DNA from: Fusobacteria bacterium ZRK30
GTDB taxonomy: Bacteria > Fusobacteriota > Fusobacteriia > Fusobacteriales > Fusobacteriaceae
Direction: 5' to 3'
DNA length: 64,000 nucleotides
Assembly: GCA_024628785.1 (NCBI GenBank)
Contig: CP102405.1
Span: 868,001 to 932,000, forward strand
Positions 1-7,819 of this stretch are shown piece by piece (position 1 is the stretch's first letter; every line of letters starts with the position of its first letter). The notes beneath the pieces were generated by a model. It saw only the letters and a program-made list of their open reading frames with translations, made no database searches and had not been told where the DNA came from. The position numbers and the translations under genes are program-made.

Positions 1-1304
1 TTGACGTATCTATCTTAGAGATCGGAGACGGTGTAGTAGAAGTATTATCAACATCTGGAAACAACCATTTAGGTGGAGATAACTTTGATAAAGCAGTAAT
101 TAACTGGTTAGAATCAGAATTCAAAAAAGAAACTGGATTAGACCTTTCTAACGATAAGATGGCAGTACAAAGATTAAAAGATGCAGCTGAAAAAGCGAAG
201 AAAGAATTATCAACAATGATGGAAACTCCTATATCATTACCATTTATCACAATGGATGCTACAGGACCAAAACATTTAGAGATGAAACTTACTCGTGCTA
301 AATTCAATGAATTAACAGCTGACTTAGTAGAAGCTACAAAAGAACCAGTAAGAATAGCTCTTAAAGATGCAGGATTAACTCCTTCAGATATCGATGAGAT
401 CTTATTAGTAGGTGGATCTACAAGAATACCGGCAGTACAAGAATGGGTAGAATCATTCTTAGCTAAATCTCCTAACAAAGGAATCAATCCTGATGAAGTA
501 GTAGCAGCAGGAGCAGCAATCCAAGGTGGAGTATTAATGGGAGACGTTAAAGACGTATTATTATTAGACGTAACTCCATTATCACTAGGAATCGAAACTT
601 TAGGTGGAGTATTTACTAAGATGATAGAAAAGAACACAACTATACCTGTAAAGAAATCACAAGTTTACTCTACAGCTGTAGACAATCAACCGGCAGTATC
701 AATCAACGTATTCCAAGGGGAAAGATCAAAGGCTGCAGATAACCATAAATTAGGAGACTTCAACTTAGAAGGAATCCCAGCAGCACCAAGAGGAGTACCT
801 CAAATCGAAGTAACATTTGATATTGATGCAAACGGTATCGTACATGTAACTGCAAAAGATTTAGGAACTGGAAAAGAAAACAAGGTAACTATCACAGGAT
901 CTACAAACCTTTCAGAGGAAGAGATCGAAAGAATGAAAAAAGATGCTGAAGCTCATGAAGCTGAAGATAAGAAATTCAAAGATCTAGTAGAAGCTAGAAA
1001 CAAAGCTGATATGATCATCTCATCTACTGAGAAATCTATAGAAGAGCATGGAGATAAAGTAACAGAAGAGGAAAAAACTGCTATTAAAGAAGCGGTAGAA
1101 GGATTAAAAGCTGTTAAAGACGGAGAAGATAAAGAAGCTATCGATACAGCAATGAAGACTTTAGAAGAAAAAGCTCATAAATTAGCTGAAGAGATATATA
1201 AAGAAGCTCAAGCAAAAGCTCAAGCTGAACAAGGTGGAGCTGCTCAAGGCGGAACTGAAAATAAAGCCGATGAAGATGTAGCAGAGGCAGAAGTAGTAGA
1301 CTAA
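1..1304 (+). CDS. dnaK: Chaperone protein DnaK (Hsp70), 3' part
   Basis: This is the carboxy-terminal two thirds of the Hsp70 chaperone, which uses ATP to bind and release unfolded proteins together with DnaJ and GrpE. The reading frame is open from the left edge, so the start lies outside the window. The fragment opens inside the nucleotide-binding domain ([10 protein letters not shown]), continues through [13 protein letters not shown], and reaches the substrate-binding domain at [14 protein letters not shown]. It ends in a helical lid and a glutamine/alanine-rich acidic tail (EAEVVD). Codon choice is strongly biased, as in highly expressed genes. A terminator follows directly, so dnaJ 1.6 kb downstream is probably not on the same main transcript. 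Confidence 0.98.
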   Translation, partial: DVSILEIGDGVVEVLSTSGNNHLGGDNFDKAVINWLESEFKKETGLDLSNDKMAVQRLKDAAEKAKKELSTMMETPISLPFITMDATGPKHLEMKLTRAKFNELTADLVEATKEPVRIALKDAGLTPSDIDEILLVGGSTRIPAVQEWVESFLAKSPNKGINPDEVVAAGAAIQGGVLMGDVKDVLLLDVTPLSLGIETLGGVFTKMIEKNTTIPVKKSQVYSTAVDNQPAVSINVFQGERSKAADNHKLGDFNLEGIPAAPRGVPQIEVTFDIDANGIVHVTAKDLGTGKENKVTITGSTNLSEEEIERMKKDAEAHEAEDKKFKDLVEARNKADMIISSTEKSIEEHGDKVTEEEKTAIKEAVEGLKAVKDGEDKEAIDTAMKTLEEKAHKLAEEIYKEAQAKAQAEQGGAAQGGTENKADEDVAEAEVVD

Positions 1305-1330
1305 GAATAAGAGTGGGTTTGAAAAAAATA

Positions 1331-1370
1331 AGAGGGGGCTAAGCTTATAGGGTTTAGCCTCTCTTCTTGT
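1331..1370 (+). terminator. Intrinsic terminator after dnaK
   Basis: A GC-containing inverted repeat (AGAGGGGGCTAA paired with TTAGCCTCTCT) is followed by a T-rich run 27 bases after the dnaK stop codon. Confidence 0.75.
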
Positions 1371-1410
1371 ATGGTATGGAAATCTATATTTTTCATATAC
1401 ATGAATTGGT

Positions 1411-1422
1411 GTCCGAAAGGAC
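1411..1422 (+). other. Small GNRA-tetraloop hairpin in the acetyltransferase leader
   Basis: GTCC-GAAA-GGAC forms a 4-bp stem closed by a GAAA loop, 43 bases before the GNAT start codon. It is too short to assign to a riboswitch class, and no wider conserved fold was recognised. Confidence 0.3.
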
Positions 1423-1464
1423 GGATGAAGCTAAAAAATGACATGAAATAGGGGGATACAATAG

Positions 1465-1917
1465 ATGTTAAAATTAGAGAGAATGTCAGAATCGGACTTT
1501 AATATGGTAAAGGGAAAGATGATTGCTGATTACGCTAAAGACAAAGTAAAGGTTGGACACTGGTCGGATAGAGATGCTTTAGAGTTATCTAAGGAAGCGT
1601 TGGATAAGATTTTAAGTGAGGGAATAGCTACTCCTAACCACTATTTGTTAAATGCCTATGAAGATGAAGTTAAGGTAGGATTTGTTTGGATGAATGAATT
1701 TAACAATGAGATGTTTGTAAATAACACTTGTATCTTTGAAGAGTTTCAGGAAAAAGAATATGAGTTGCAGTTCATTGAGTTAATTGAAGAAAAGGCCAAT
1801 GAGTTGGATATAAAAAAAATAAATGTCCATTCATATGGATATAATGAAAAAAATATAGCAGTATACAAGAAAATGGGATATGATATAACTGATATATATT
1901 TAAACAAAGGAATATAA
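1465..1917 (+). CDS. GNAT-family N-acetyltransferase
   Basis: A 150-residue protein of the size and pattern of single-domain GNAT acetyltransferases, which move an acetyl group from acetyl-CoA to an amine. The C-terminal half carries the usual signature: a strand and helix with many Glu (about residues 90-112), then INVHSYGYNEKNIAVYKKMGY, where the aromatic/NxxA(I)xxYxKxGF-type motif closes the acetyl-CoA site. The substrate cannot be read from the sequence. The start is chosen from the AGGGGG purine run 9 bases upstream of the ATG. It sits between dnaK and dnaJ with no link to chaperone function that I can see. A small GNRA-loop hairpin precedes it (1411-1422). Confidence 0.85.
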   Translation: MLKLERMSESDFNMVKGKMIADYAKDKVKVGHWSDRDALELSKEALDKILSEGIATPNHYLLNAYEDEVKVGFVWMNEFNNEMFVNNTCIFEEFQEKEYELQFIELIEEKANELDIKKINVHSYGYNEKNIAVYKKMGYDITDIYLNKGI

Positions 1918-1952
1918 CTATAAAAGTTGGACTTTGAATGAGGAGAATAACT

Positions 1953-2831
1953 ATGGGATATAAGATAACCGATGGAATCGCAGAGGCTGTTATAGATAGT
2001 CATGGTGCAGAGTTAAAAAGTTTAAAACTTTTAAAAAATAATGAAGAATTTATGTGGAATGCTGATCCTGAATTTTGGGGACGAACTTCACCTGTATTGT
2101 TTCCTATTGTAGGGGGATTAAAAGATGGGAGATATAGTTACCATGGAACAACCTATGAGATGGGACAGCATGGATTTGCAAGGGACAATAAATTTAAGGT
2201 TATTTCCCACGGGGAAACTAAGATAGTTTTTTTATTTGAGTCAAATGAGGAAACATTACAAAATTATCCATTTGAGTTTAAATTTTATATGGAGTACAGT
2301 CTGGAAAATGGGTGTCTATCCATTGAATATAAGGTGGAAAATTTATCTTCTGAAGAGATGTATTTTTCAATAGGAGCACATCCTGCCTTTAGTACTCCTG
2401 TAGATCAGGATATTCAAATTTCAGATTATTATCTGGAATTTGAAAAAAATGAAACAGCTTCAATACTTCCTTTAGAGGGGAGAAATATATCTAGAAATAC
2501 CATGAAATTTTTAGAAGACAGTAAAAAAATAGAGTTAAGCAAAGATCTGTTTAAAAATGATGCCCTTATATTTAAAGGTTTGGATTCTAAAAATGTATCT
2601 TTAAAGTGTAAAAAAAATACCAGAGTTGTAACTATGGACTATAGTAACTTTGAATATATTGCATTCTGGAATAAGGTAGGAGCAGAATTTATATGTCTGG
2701 AGCCCTGGAATGGAATAGCAGATTTTATCGATGCAAGTGGCAGATTAGAGGAAAAAGATGGGATTCTTAAATTAGAGGGTCAGGGAAAATATAAAGCTAG
2801 TCTAAAGATAAAGGTTGAAGGTCAGAAATAA
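1953..2831 (+). CDS. Aldose 1-epimerase family protein (LacX-like)
   Basis: A 292-residue beta-sandwich protein of the galactose mutarotase superfamily, LacX-like branch. Members interconvert anomers of aldoses or bind sugar phosphates in the cytoplasm. Recognisable blocks are HGAELKSL near the N terminus, FWGRTSPVLFPIVG at about residue 43, GQHGFARD at about residue 71 with the family histidine, and FSIGAHPAF at about residue 147 with the second histidine. The invariant acidic residue probably lies in FICLEPWNG. The ATG at 1953 is preferred because AGGAG lies 7 bases before it. An ATG 15 bases upstream in frame overlaps that ribosome site. The substrate is unknown, and the position between dnaK and dnaJ gives no functional hint. 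Confidence 0.85.
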   Translation: MGYKITDGIAEAVIDSHGAELKSLKLLKNNEEFMWNADPEFWGRTSPVLFPIVGGLKDGRYSYHGTTYEMGQHGFARDNKFKVISHGETKIVFLFESNEETLQNYPFEFKFYMEYSLENGCLSIEYKVENLSSEEMYFSIGAHPAFSTPVDQDIQISDYYLEFEKNETASILPLEGRNISRNTMKFLEDSKKIELSKDLFKNDALIFKGLDSKNVSLKCKKNTRVVTMDYSNFEYIAFWNKVGAEFICLEPWNGIADFIDASGRLEEKDGILKLEGQGKYKASLKIKVEGQK

Positions 2832-2925
2832 CTGATAATTAAGATCTATATTTAAAAAATAGAAATTGAATCACTAAACAACTGTAAATTGGCGGCAAAA
2901 AGAAGAAGAAAAAAAGGAGAAAAAA

Positions 2926-4068
2926 ATGTCTAAAAAAGATTTTTATGAAACGCTGGGAATACCTAAAGGAGCCAGTGAAAGTGAGATAAAAAAAGCCTAT
3001 AGAAAAAAAGCTATGAAATATCACCCGGATAAATATAGTAATGCAAGTGCAAAGGAAAAAGACGATGCAGAGCATAAATTTAAAGAGGTAAATGATGCAT
3101 ATCAAGTTCTTTCAGATGGAGAGAAAAGATCTAAATATGACAGGTTTGGTCATGATGCATTCTCCCAAGGAGGAGGCGGAGCTGGAGGCTTTGGCGGATT
3201 CGGAGGATTCGGAGGAGCCGGAGGTTTTGAAGATATTTTTGGTTCATTCTTTGGAGGCGGAGGTTCCCGTGGTCCCCGTGTAGAACCTGGGGCAGATCTT
3301 AGATATACTGTAGAAATTACCCTTGAAGAAGCTGCGAAGGGGACAGAAAAAGAGGTTAAATACTTCAGGAAAGGTGAATGTCATACTTGTCACGGAAGTG
3401 GAGCCAAGCCGGGAACAAGTAAGAAAACCTGCCCAAAATGTAACGGTAATGGAAGGATAAAAGAGATCCAGAGAACTATGTTTGGAAACTTTGAAAATGT
3501 AGTCGAATGTGATAACTGTCATGGTCAGGGAGAGGTTCCTACAGAAAAATGTCCTACTTGTCATGGAACAGGGGTAGAGAAGGAAAAAGTAGAAAAACAT
3601 GTGAAGATTCCGGCTGGAATAGATGATGGTCAAAGACTTAGATTAGGCGGGCTGGGAGAAGCCAGTGAAAATGGCGGACCAAATGGAGACTTGTATCTAT
3701 TTATAAGGGTAAAAGAACATGCTATATTTGAAAGGCACGGATCGGATATAGTTTGTGAAGTACCAATCTCTTATACTAAGGCTGTTTTAGGAGGAGATAT
3801 ACAAATTCCTACCCTGGATGAAGCGATAAAGATAAAAATTCCAGAGGGAACTCAAACTGGAAAGGTATTCAGACTTCGTGGAAAGGGAATGCCTAGTACA
3901 AGAGGTGGAAGAGTAGGAGATGAATTGGTAAAAGTTGTAGTTGAAACTCCTACAAAACTAAATTCAAAACAAAAAGAATTATTAAAAGCCTTTGAAGATA
4001 GTTTAAAGGATAAAAACACAGGTATGAAAGAAGGATTTTTTGATAAATTAAAAGATCTATTTAAATAG
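2926..4068 (+). CDS. dnaJ: Chaperone protein DnaJ (Hsp40)
   Basis: A type I J-domain co-chaperone of 380 residues that stimulates the DnaK ATPase and delivers substrates. The J domain (residues 1-70) carries the essential HPD motif at 33-35. A Gly/Phe-rich linker with repeated GGFGGFGG spans about 78-115. All four CxxCxGxG zinc-binding repeats are intact (CHTCHGSG, CPKCNGNG, CDNCHGQG, CPTCHGTG), followed by the substrate-binding beta domains and the C-terminal dimerisation segment. The ATG follows AAAGGAG at good spacing. No promoter is obvious in the 94 bases upstream, so the gene may be read from upstream of the epimerase. A terminator follows. Confidence 0.98.
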   Translation: MSKKDFYETLGIPKGASESEIKKAYRKKAMKYHPDKYSNASAKEKDDAEHKFKEVNDAYQVLSDGEKRSKYDRFGHDAFSQGGGGAGGFGGFGGFGGAGGFEDIFGSFFGGGGSRGPRVEPGADLRYTVEITLEEAAKGTEKEVKYFRKGECHTCHGSGAKPGTSKKTCPKCNGNGRIKEIQRTMFGNFENVVECDNCHGQGEVPTEKCPTCHGTGVEKEKVEKHVKIPAGIDDGQRLRLGGLGEASENGGPNGDLYLFIRVKEHAIFERHGSDIVCEVPISYTKAVLGGDIQIPTLDEAIKIKIPEGTQTGKVFRLRGKGMPSTRGGRVGDELVKVVVETPTKLNSKQKELLKAFEDSLKDKNTGMKEGFFDKLKDLFK

Positions 4069-4080
4069 AGATAAAAAAAT

Positions 4081-4112
4081 AAAAAAGGGGAAGGAAATCT
4101 TCTCCTTTTTTT
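4081..4112 (+). terminator. Intrinsic terminator after dnaJ
   Basis: AAAAAAGGGGAAG pairs with CTTCTCCTTTTTTT with one G-T wobble, and a T run follows. Confidence 0.8.
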
Positions 4113-4213
4113 ATATATCTTAATATAGGTATGAAAAAAATAAGGTTGAGAATTTAAAGTTTAATTGTGCAGGGGTTTAATGAAGGATTATTCTTGGTTT
4201 TAACAAAAAAAAT

Positions 4214-4242
4214 TTTAAAAATGTGAAAGATAGTGCTATACT
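4214..4242 (+). promoter_or_regulatory. Possible sigma-70 promoter for yajC
   Basis: TATACT (4237-4242) lies 35 bases before the yajC start codon, with TTTAAA 17 bases upstream as a weak -35. The -35 match is poor. Confidence 0.4.
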
Positions 4243-4276
4243 TTAGATAATAAAACTTAACAAAAAGGAGTACGAT

Positions 4277-4579
4277 ATGTTTAGTAATTTTTTAGCTTTT
4301 GGAGCGGAACAAGCAGGACAAACATCTGGTTACACAGGGATGGCAGTAACACTTATTATATGGGGGGCAATTTTTTATTTGTTTTTAATCAGACCGAATA
4401 AAAAGAAGCAAAAAAAACATGCTGACATGATAGATGCCTTACAGCCTGGAAAAGATGTTATAACTGCCGGGGGAATCAAAGGCGAAGTTGTATCTGTAAG
4501 CGATCAATATATTGTGATCAGAGTAGATAAAGGAGTTAGACTTACTTTTTCAAAAGACTCTATAAGAAAAGTATTATAG
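4277..4579 (+). CDS. yajC: Preprotein translocase subunit YajC
   Basis: A 100-residue single-span inner membrane protein that associates with SecDF and the SecYEG translocon. After a short periplasmic N terminus there is one hydrophobic helix (about residues 21-40, MAVTLIIWGAIFYLFLI). The hallmark RPNKKKQKKHADMI basic stretch follows, then the cytoplasmic beta domain (AGGIKGEVVSVSDQYIVIRV). AAAGGAG precedes the ATG. secD and secF, often next to yajC, are not here; the following gene is a lipoprotein instead. secA is 50 kb further on. Confidence 0.95.
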   Translation: MFSNFLAFGAEQAGQTSGYTGMAVTLIIWGAIFYLFLIRPNKKKQKKHADMIDALQPGKDVITAGGIKGEVVSVSDQYIVIRVDKGVRLTFSKDSIRKVL

Positions 4580-4614
4580 TGATCAGAAGTAATTCTAATA
4601 ATAGGAGGTTAATC

Positions 4615-5115
4615 ATGAAGAAGATAATGTTAATTTTAGCTATAACAGGAGTATTGATAAGCTGTTCTAGCAAAGATGAGACTGTAAAAAAAGAAACAAC
4701 AGTTGAAGTGGTGGCACCTCAAGAAGAGGTTGTTGCTCCGGTAGAGACAACAGAAGTAGAAGCTACTGAAGTAGTTACAGTAGAGGTAGAAAAACCAGCT
4801 TTAACCGATGAGGACTATAAGTCGGTATCGGAACCGGCAAAAAAAACGGTGAAAAAGCCAGTGAAACAAACTAAACCTGCTCCTAAACCTGTAGAGAAAG
4901 AAGAGACAGCACCAGTAGAAGCAGTTATGGAAACTTCTGTAGATGACACTGTAGATTCAGATGTGGACAAGCAGATAGCAAAGACAGAAACTGAGACTAA
5001 AGCTGTAGAAGTAGAAACTCCAGTTGAAGAAAGTAGCAGCAATAAAACTCTTTTTGGAATTTTAGGAGCTATATTAGTAGCAGCAGCAGCAGTATTTGTA
5101 TTTAAAAAGAAATAA
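4615..5115 (+). CDS. Val/Glu/Pro/Lys-rich lipoprotein with a C-terminal membrane anchor
   Basis: A 166-residue protein of unknown function. It starts with a lipoprotein signal peptide (lipobox LISC, lipidated Cys17). A low-complexity central region of Glu, Val, Thr, Pro and Lys follows, including a KKTVKKPVKQTKPAPKPV segment at about residues 78-95. The C terminus has a hydrophobic helix (LFGILGAILVAAAAVFVF) and a final KKK. It can therefore be anchored at both ends, with a disordered spacer between, resembling a periplasm-spanning tether or a protein with a sorting-type tail. The ATG at 4615 is chosen because TAGGAGG precedes it; an in-frame ATG at 4579 overlaps the yajC stop and lacks a ribosome site. 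Probably co-transcribed with yajC. Confidence 0.7.
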   Translation: MKKIMLILAITGVLISCSSKDETVKKETTVEVVAPQEEVVAPVETTEVEATEVVTVEVEKPALTDEDYKSVSEPAKKTVKKPVKQTKPAPKPVEKEETAPVEAVMETSVDDTVDSDVDKQIAKTETETKAVEVETPVEESSSNKTLFGILGAILVAAAAVFVFKKK

Positions 5116-5140
5116 AAAACCACCTTTTAGGTGGTTTTTT
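5114..5140 (+). terminator. Intrinsic terminator after the yajC unit
   Basis: AAAAAACCACC pairs perfectly with GGTGGTTTTTT across a 5-base loop, starting at the stop codon. Confidence 0.9.
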
Positions 5141-5243
5141 ATTTTAAAATGGACTTTTGTAATAAAAAATTCTGTTTGTAGCCCCGGAATTGTATAAAAT
5201 GTGAAAAAAATAACCACTTTACATTATAAAACGAACAATTTTC

Positions 5244-5272
5244 TTGACTTTTGAGTATTTTTGTCATATTCT
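5244..5272 (+). promoter_or_regulatory. Sigma-70 promoter of the glpQ-TRAP operon
   Basis: TTGACT and TATTCT are separated by 17 bases. This places transcription start near 5279 and leaves a leader of about 250 bases before glpQ. Confidence 0.7.
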
Positions 5273-5280
5273 TAATATAA

Positions 5281-5408
5281 GACAAAAATAAATACACCTA
5301 GAGTAAATAGAGTTGGGTTATTATAAATTGTATGGTTGCATACAATATTTTTATAATAACTTTTTTTGTTGTCTTTACGAAGAATTTACTCAAAAAATAC
5401 GAAGAATT
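5281..5408 (+). promoter_or_regulatory. Structured leader RNA with a terminator-like hairpin (candidate attenuator or riboswitch)
   Basis: Immediately after the predicted transcription start, a long hairpin (5317-5360) pairs GTTATTATAAA with TTATAATAAC and TTGTATG with CATACAA around a GTTG loop. Seven T follow (5361-5367). GAGTAAAT (5301-5308) and ATTTACTC (5384-5391) are perfectly complementary and flank this hairpin, so they can form an enclosing stem. The decamer ACGAAGAATT occurs twice, at 5377 and 5399, and GACGTT is repeated near 5431-5446. The whole 390-base gap between the yajC-unit terminator and glpQ holds no gene. I do not recognise a known riboswitch family. Confidence 0.55.
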
Positions 5409-5497
5409 CACATGAAAGTGTTAAAATATCAGACGTTAGAGACGTTTAGGAAGAAAAAGGTTAAAAAAAGTCAGATTATATTTATCTAGTGGAAAAG

Positions 5498-5512
5498 ACG
5501 ATATTTTATCGT
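5498..5512 (+). promoter_or_regulatory. Hairpin just before the glpQ ribosome site
   Basis: ACGATA-TTT-TATCGT is a perfect 6-bp inverted repeat ending 12 bases before the AAGGGGGG ribosome site of glpQ. It could influence access to that site. Confidence 0.45.
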
Positions 5513-5531
5513 AAATAAAAAAGGGGGGAAG

Positions 5532-6608
5532 ATGAAAAAAATAATTGGTTTATTGTTGATGTTAGCATTTGTAGGATGCACTAGCACAGGTGTTGTAGGG
5601 GATAAAAAAGCAGAAACAAAAAAGATCGTAGTAGCTCACAGAGGAGCCAGCGGTTATCTGCCAGAGCATAGTATGGCAGCAAAATCTATGGCATATGCAA
5701 TGGGAGCAGATTATATTGAACAGGATGTAGTTATGACTAAGGATAATGAATTGGTTGTATTGCATGATCACTATTTAGACAGAGTAACCAATGTAGCTGA
5801 AGTTTATCCATATAGAAAGAGGGAAGACGGCAGATATTATGCTATCGACTTTACATTAAAGGAAATAAAAGGTCTTAAGATGACTGAAGGGTTTAATGTT
5901 AAAGATGGAAAGACAGTAGCAGGGTTTCCTGAAAGGTTCCCGATTTGGAAATCAGATTTTAAAGTTCATACTTTAGCTGAGGAGATCGAATTAATCCAGG
6001 GATTAAATAAAAGTACAGGTAAAAACATTGGAATTTATCCAGAGATTAAGGCACCTTGGTTCCATAGACACGAAGGGAAAGACATCAGTGTAGCAGTATT
6101 GAAAGTTCTTAAAAAGTATGGATATACTGAAAAAAGTGATTTAGTTTATTTACAATGTTTTGACCCTAATGAAGTTATACGTTTGAAAAAAGAGTTATTA
6201 CCAGAATTTGGAATGGATATAAAATTAGTACAGTTAATAGCAGAGACCAGCTGGGATGAAACAATGGTATATGAAGATGGAAAAGCAGTTCCTTATAACT
6301 ACGACTGGATGTTTGAAGATGAAGGAATGAAAAAAATATCTCAATACGCTGACGGGATAGGGCCTTGGAAGCCAATGCTTGTAACAGATGAATCTACAAA
6401 GGATAATCTGGTTATTACAGATATGGTGAAAGATGCTCATAGATATGGAATGGAGGTACATCCTTATACATTCAGATTAGATGAGGGGAGAATACCTGCA
6501 TATGCATCGGATTTTGAAGATATGCTGGATATCTTTTATAATAAGGTTGGAGTAGACGGGGTATTTACAGATTTCCCTGATCGTGCTGTAAACTTTATAA
6601 ATAAGTAA
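5532..6608 (+). CDS. glpQ: Glycerophosphodiester phosphodiesterase lipoprotein (GlpQ-type)
   Basis: Hydrolyses glycerophosphodiesters (deacylated phospholipids) to sn-glycerol-3-phosphate and an alcohol. It is 358 residues long and exported: the signal peptide ends in the lipobox FVGC, lipidated Cys16. The TIM-barrel catalytic motifs are present: AHRGASGYLPEHS (catalytic His and Glu), IEQDVVMTKD (metal ligand region), VVLHD, and YPEIKAPWFH. The C terminus holds VHPYTFRLDE and DGVFTDFPD, also typical of GlpQ. A strong purine run precedes the ATG. It is first in an operon with a TRAP transporter and a HAD phosphatase, behind a long leader. No terminator separates it from dctP. The G3P product could feed the dehydrogenase-like triplet at 11462. 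Confidence 0.95.
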   Translation: MKKIIGLLLMLAFVGCTSTGVVGDKKAETKKIVVAHRGASGYLPEHSMAAKSMAYAMGADYIEQDVVMTKDNELVVLHDHYLDRVTNVAEVYPYRKREDGRYYAIDFTLKEIKGLKMTEGFNVKDGKTVAGFPERFPIWKSDFKVHTLAEEIELIQGLNKSTGKNIGIYPEIKAPWFHRHEGKDISVAVLKVLKKYGYTEKSDLVYLQCFDPNEVIRLKKELLPEFGMDIKLVQLIAETSWDETMVYEDGKAVPYNYDWMFEDEGMKKISQYADGIGPWKPMLVTDESTKDNLVITDMVKDAHRYGMEVHPYTFRLDEGRIPAYASDFEDMLDIFYNKVGVDGVFTDFPDRAVNFINK

Positions 6609-6675
6609 ATAAATAAAAAAGTTATTAATAAGAACTGTTTATTAAAATAAAAAATTAAATAATAGGGGGAAAAAA

Positions 6676-7695
6676 ATGAGGAAAGTTTTTAAGATGTTAA
6701 CATTGTTAATAGCAGCTACTATGTTATTTGTTAGTTGTGGGAAAAAAGAAGAAGCAGTAACAGAAAATGGTGAAAAAAAGGTAGTTATTAAATTAAGTAC
6801 TAAGTTTGTAGAAGACGAGCAGACAGCTAAGTCATTAAAAAGAGTAGCTGAAAAGATCAAAGAAAGATCTAATGGAAATGTTGAAATTCAAGTATACGCC
6901 GGTGGACAATTACCAATCGGTAAGGACAGTATGGAGCAAGTAGCCAATGGTGCAAACTGGATATCAGTAGACGGACTTAACTTCATTGGGGACTATGTAC
7001 CTGATTTTAACGCTATCAACGGACCTATGTTATATAAGAACTTTGATGAGTATTTAGCAATGACTCAATCAGATTTAGTAAAAAAATTAAAAGGTGAAGC
7101 AGATAAAAAAGGAATCAAAGTATTATCTTTAGATTACTTATTTGGATTCAGAAGTATGTTAACTGATAAAGTAGTAAAAACTCCTGCAGATCTTAAAGGG
7201 TTAAAAATAAGAGTACCAAACAGTCAATTATATATGTATACATTAGAGGCAATGGGAGCTAATCCTACTCCATTACCATTTACAGAGGTATACAGTGGAA
7301 TTCAACAAGGAGTAGTAGATGGTTTAGAAGGTTCTCTTATGACTATCTATGGAACTAAAATATATGAAGTTAGAAAAAATGTTTCTTTAACTAATCATTT
7401 ATTAGGTGTATCAGCAGTATCTATCTCTAAAACAGTATGGGAAGGATTATCTGAAAACCAAAGAACTATTATCCAAGAGGAATTTGATGCAGGAGCTAAA
7501 TATAACAATGACGTTACTGTTGAATTACAAAAAGAATACAAAGTTAAGTTAGAAGAATTAGGAGTTAAATTCAATGAGGTAGACCTACCTTCATTCAATG
7601 TAGAAACTGCTAAAGTATTCTCTAAGTTCCCTAAGTGGACTCCTGGAATCTACGAAGAAATTGAAAAAGAATTAAAAGTAATTAGAGCTAAATAA
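6676..7695 (+). CDS. dctP: TRAP transporter substrate-binding protein (DctP family)
   Basis: Solute receptor of a tripartite ATP-independent periplasmic transporter, 339 residues. It has a lipoprotein signal (FVSC, Cys21), so it is tethered rather than free. The fold is recognised from KLSTKFVEDEQTAKSLKRVA, the GGQLPIGKDSMEQVANGA segment, and LKGLKIRVPNSQ. The Arg in that last motif normally contacts the substrate carboxylate. PTPLPFTEVYSGIQQGVVDGLEG is the second family signature. The ligand cannot be read from sequence. The conserved Arg argues for an organic acid, yet the operon partners GlpQ and a HAD phosphatase suggest a phosphoester-derived compound. A stable intercistronic hairpin follows. 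Confidence 0.95.
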   Translation: MRKVFKMLTLLIAATMLFVSCGKKEEAVTENGEKKVVIKLSTKFVEDEQTAKSLKRVAEKIKERSNGNVEIQVYAGGQLPIGKDSMEQVANGANWISVDGLNFIGDYVPDFNAINGPMLYKNFDEYLAMTQSDLVKKLKGEADKKGIKVLSLDYLFGFRSMLTDKVVKTPADLKGLKIRVPNSQLYMYTLEAMGANPTPLPFTEVYSGIQQGVVDGLEGSLMTIYGTKIYEVRKNVSLTNHLLGVSAVSISKTVWEGLSENQRTIIQEEFDAGAKYNNDVTVELQKEYKVKLEELGVKFNEVDLPSFNVETAKVFSKFPKWTPGIYEEIEKELKVIRAK

Positions 7696-7729
7696 TAAGA
7701 AAAAATTAAAAATTTTAAAGGTATAATTC

Positions 7730-7782
7730 GATAATCGTGACTAGTTGTGGTAGGAGTTTATCACTGACTGTTCACGATTATC
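7730..7782 (+). promoter_or_regulatory. Intercistronic hairpin between dctP and dctQ
   Basis: GATAATCGTGA and TCACGATTATC form a perfect 11-bp stem around a 31-base loop that contains a smaller stem (GTGGT with ATCAC). There is no T run, so it more likely protects the dctP 3' end or reduces dctQM expression than terminates fully. Confidence 0.7.
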
Positions 7783-7819
7783 CTTTATACATTAAAGATA
7801 ACTGAATATGGGGTGGAAT

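Noticed and set aside
1411-1422. Riboswitch or ribozyme upstream of the acetyltransferase
   Set aside because: Only a 4-bp GNRA hairpin is visible. The hammerhead, c-di-GMP and fluoride consensus cores are absent.
3092-3283. Open frame inside dnaJ over the Gly/Phe region
   Set aside because: It lies wholly within the confirmed dnaJ frame, and its composition follows from the GGNGGN repeats.
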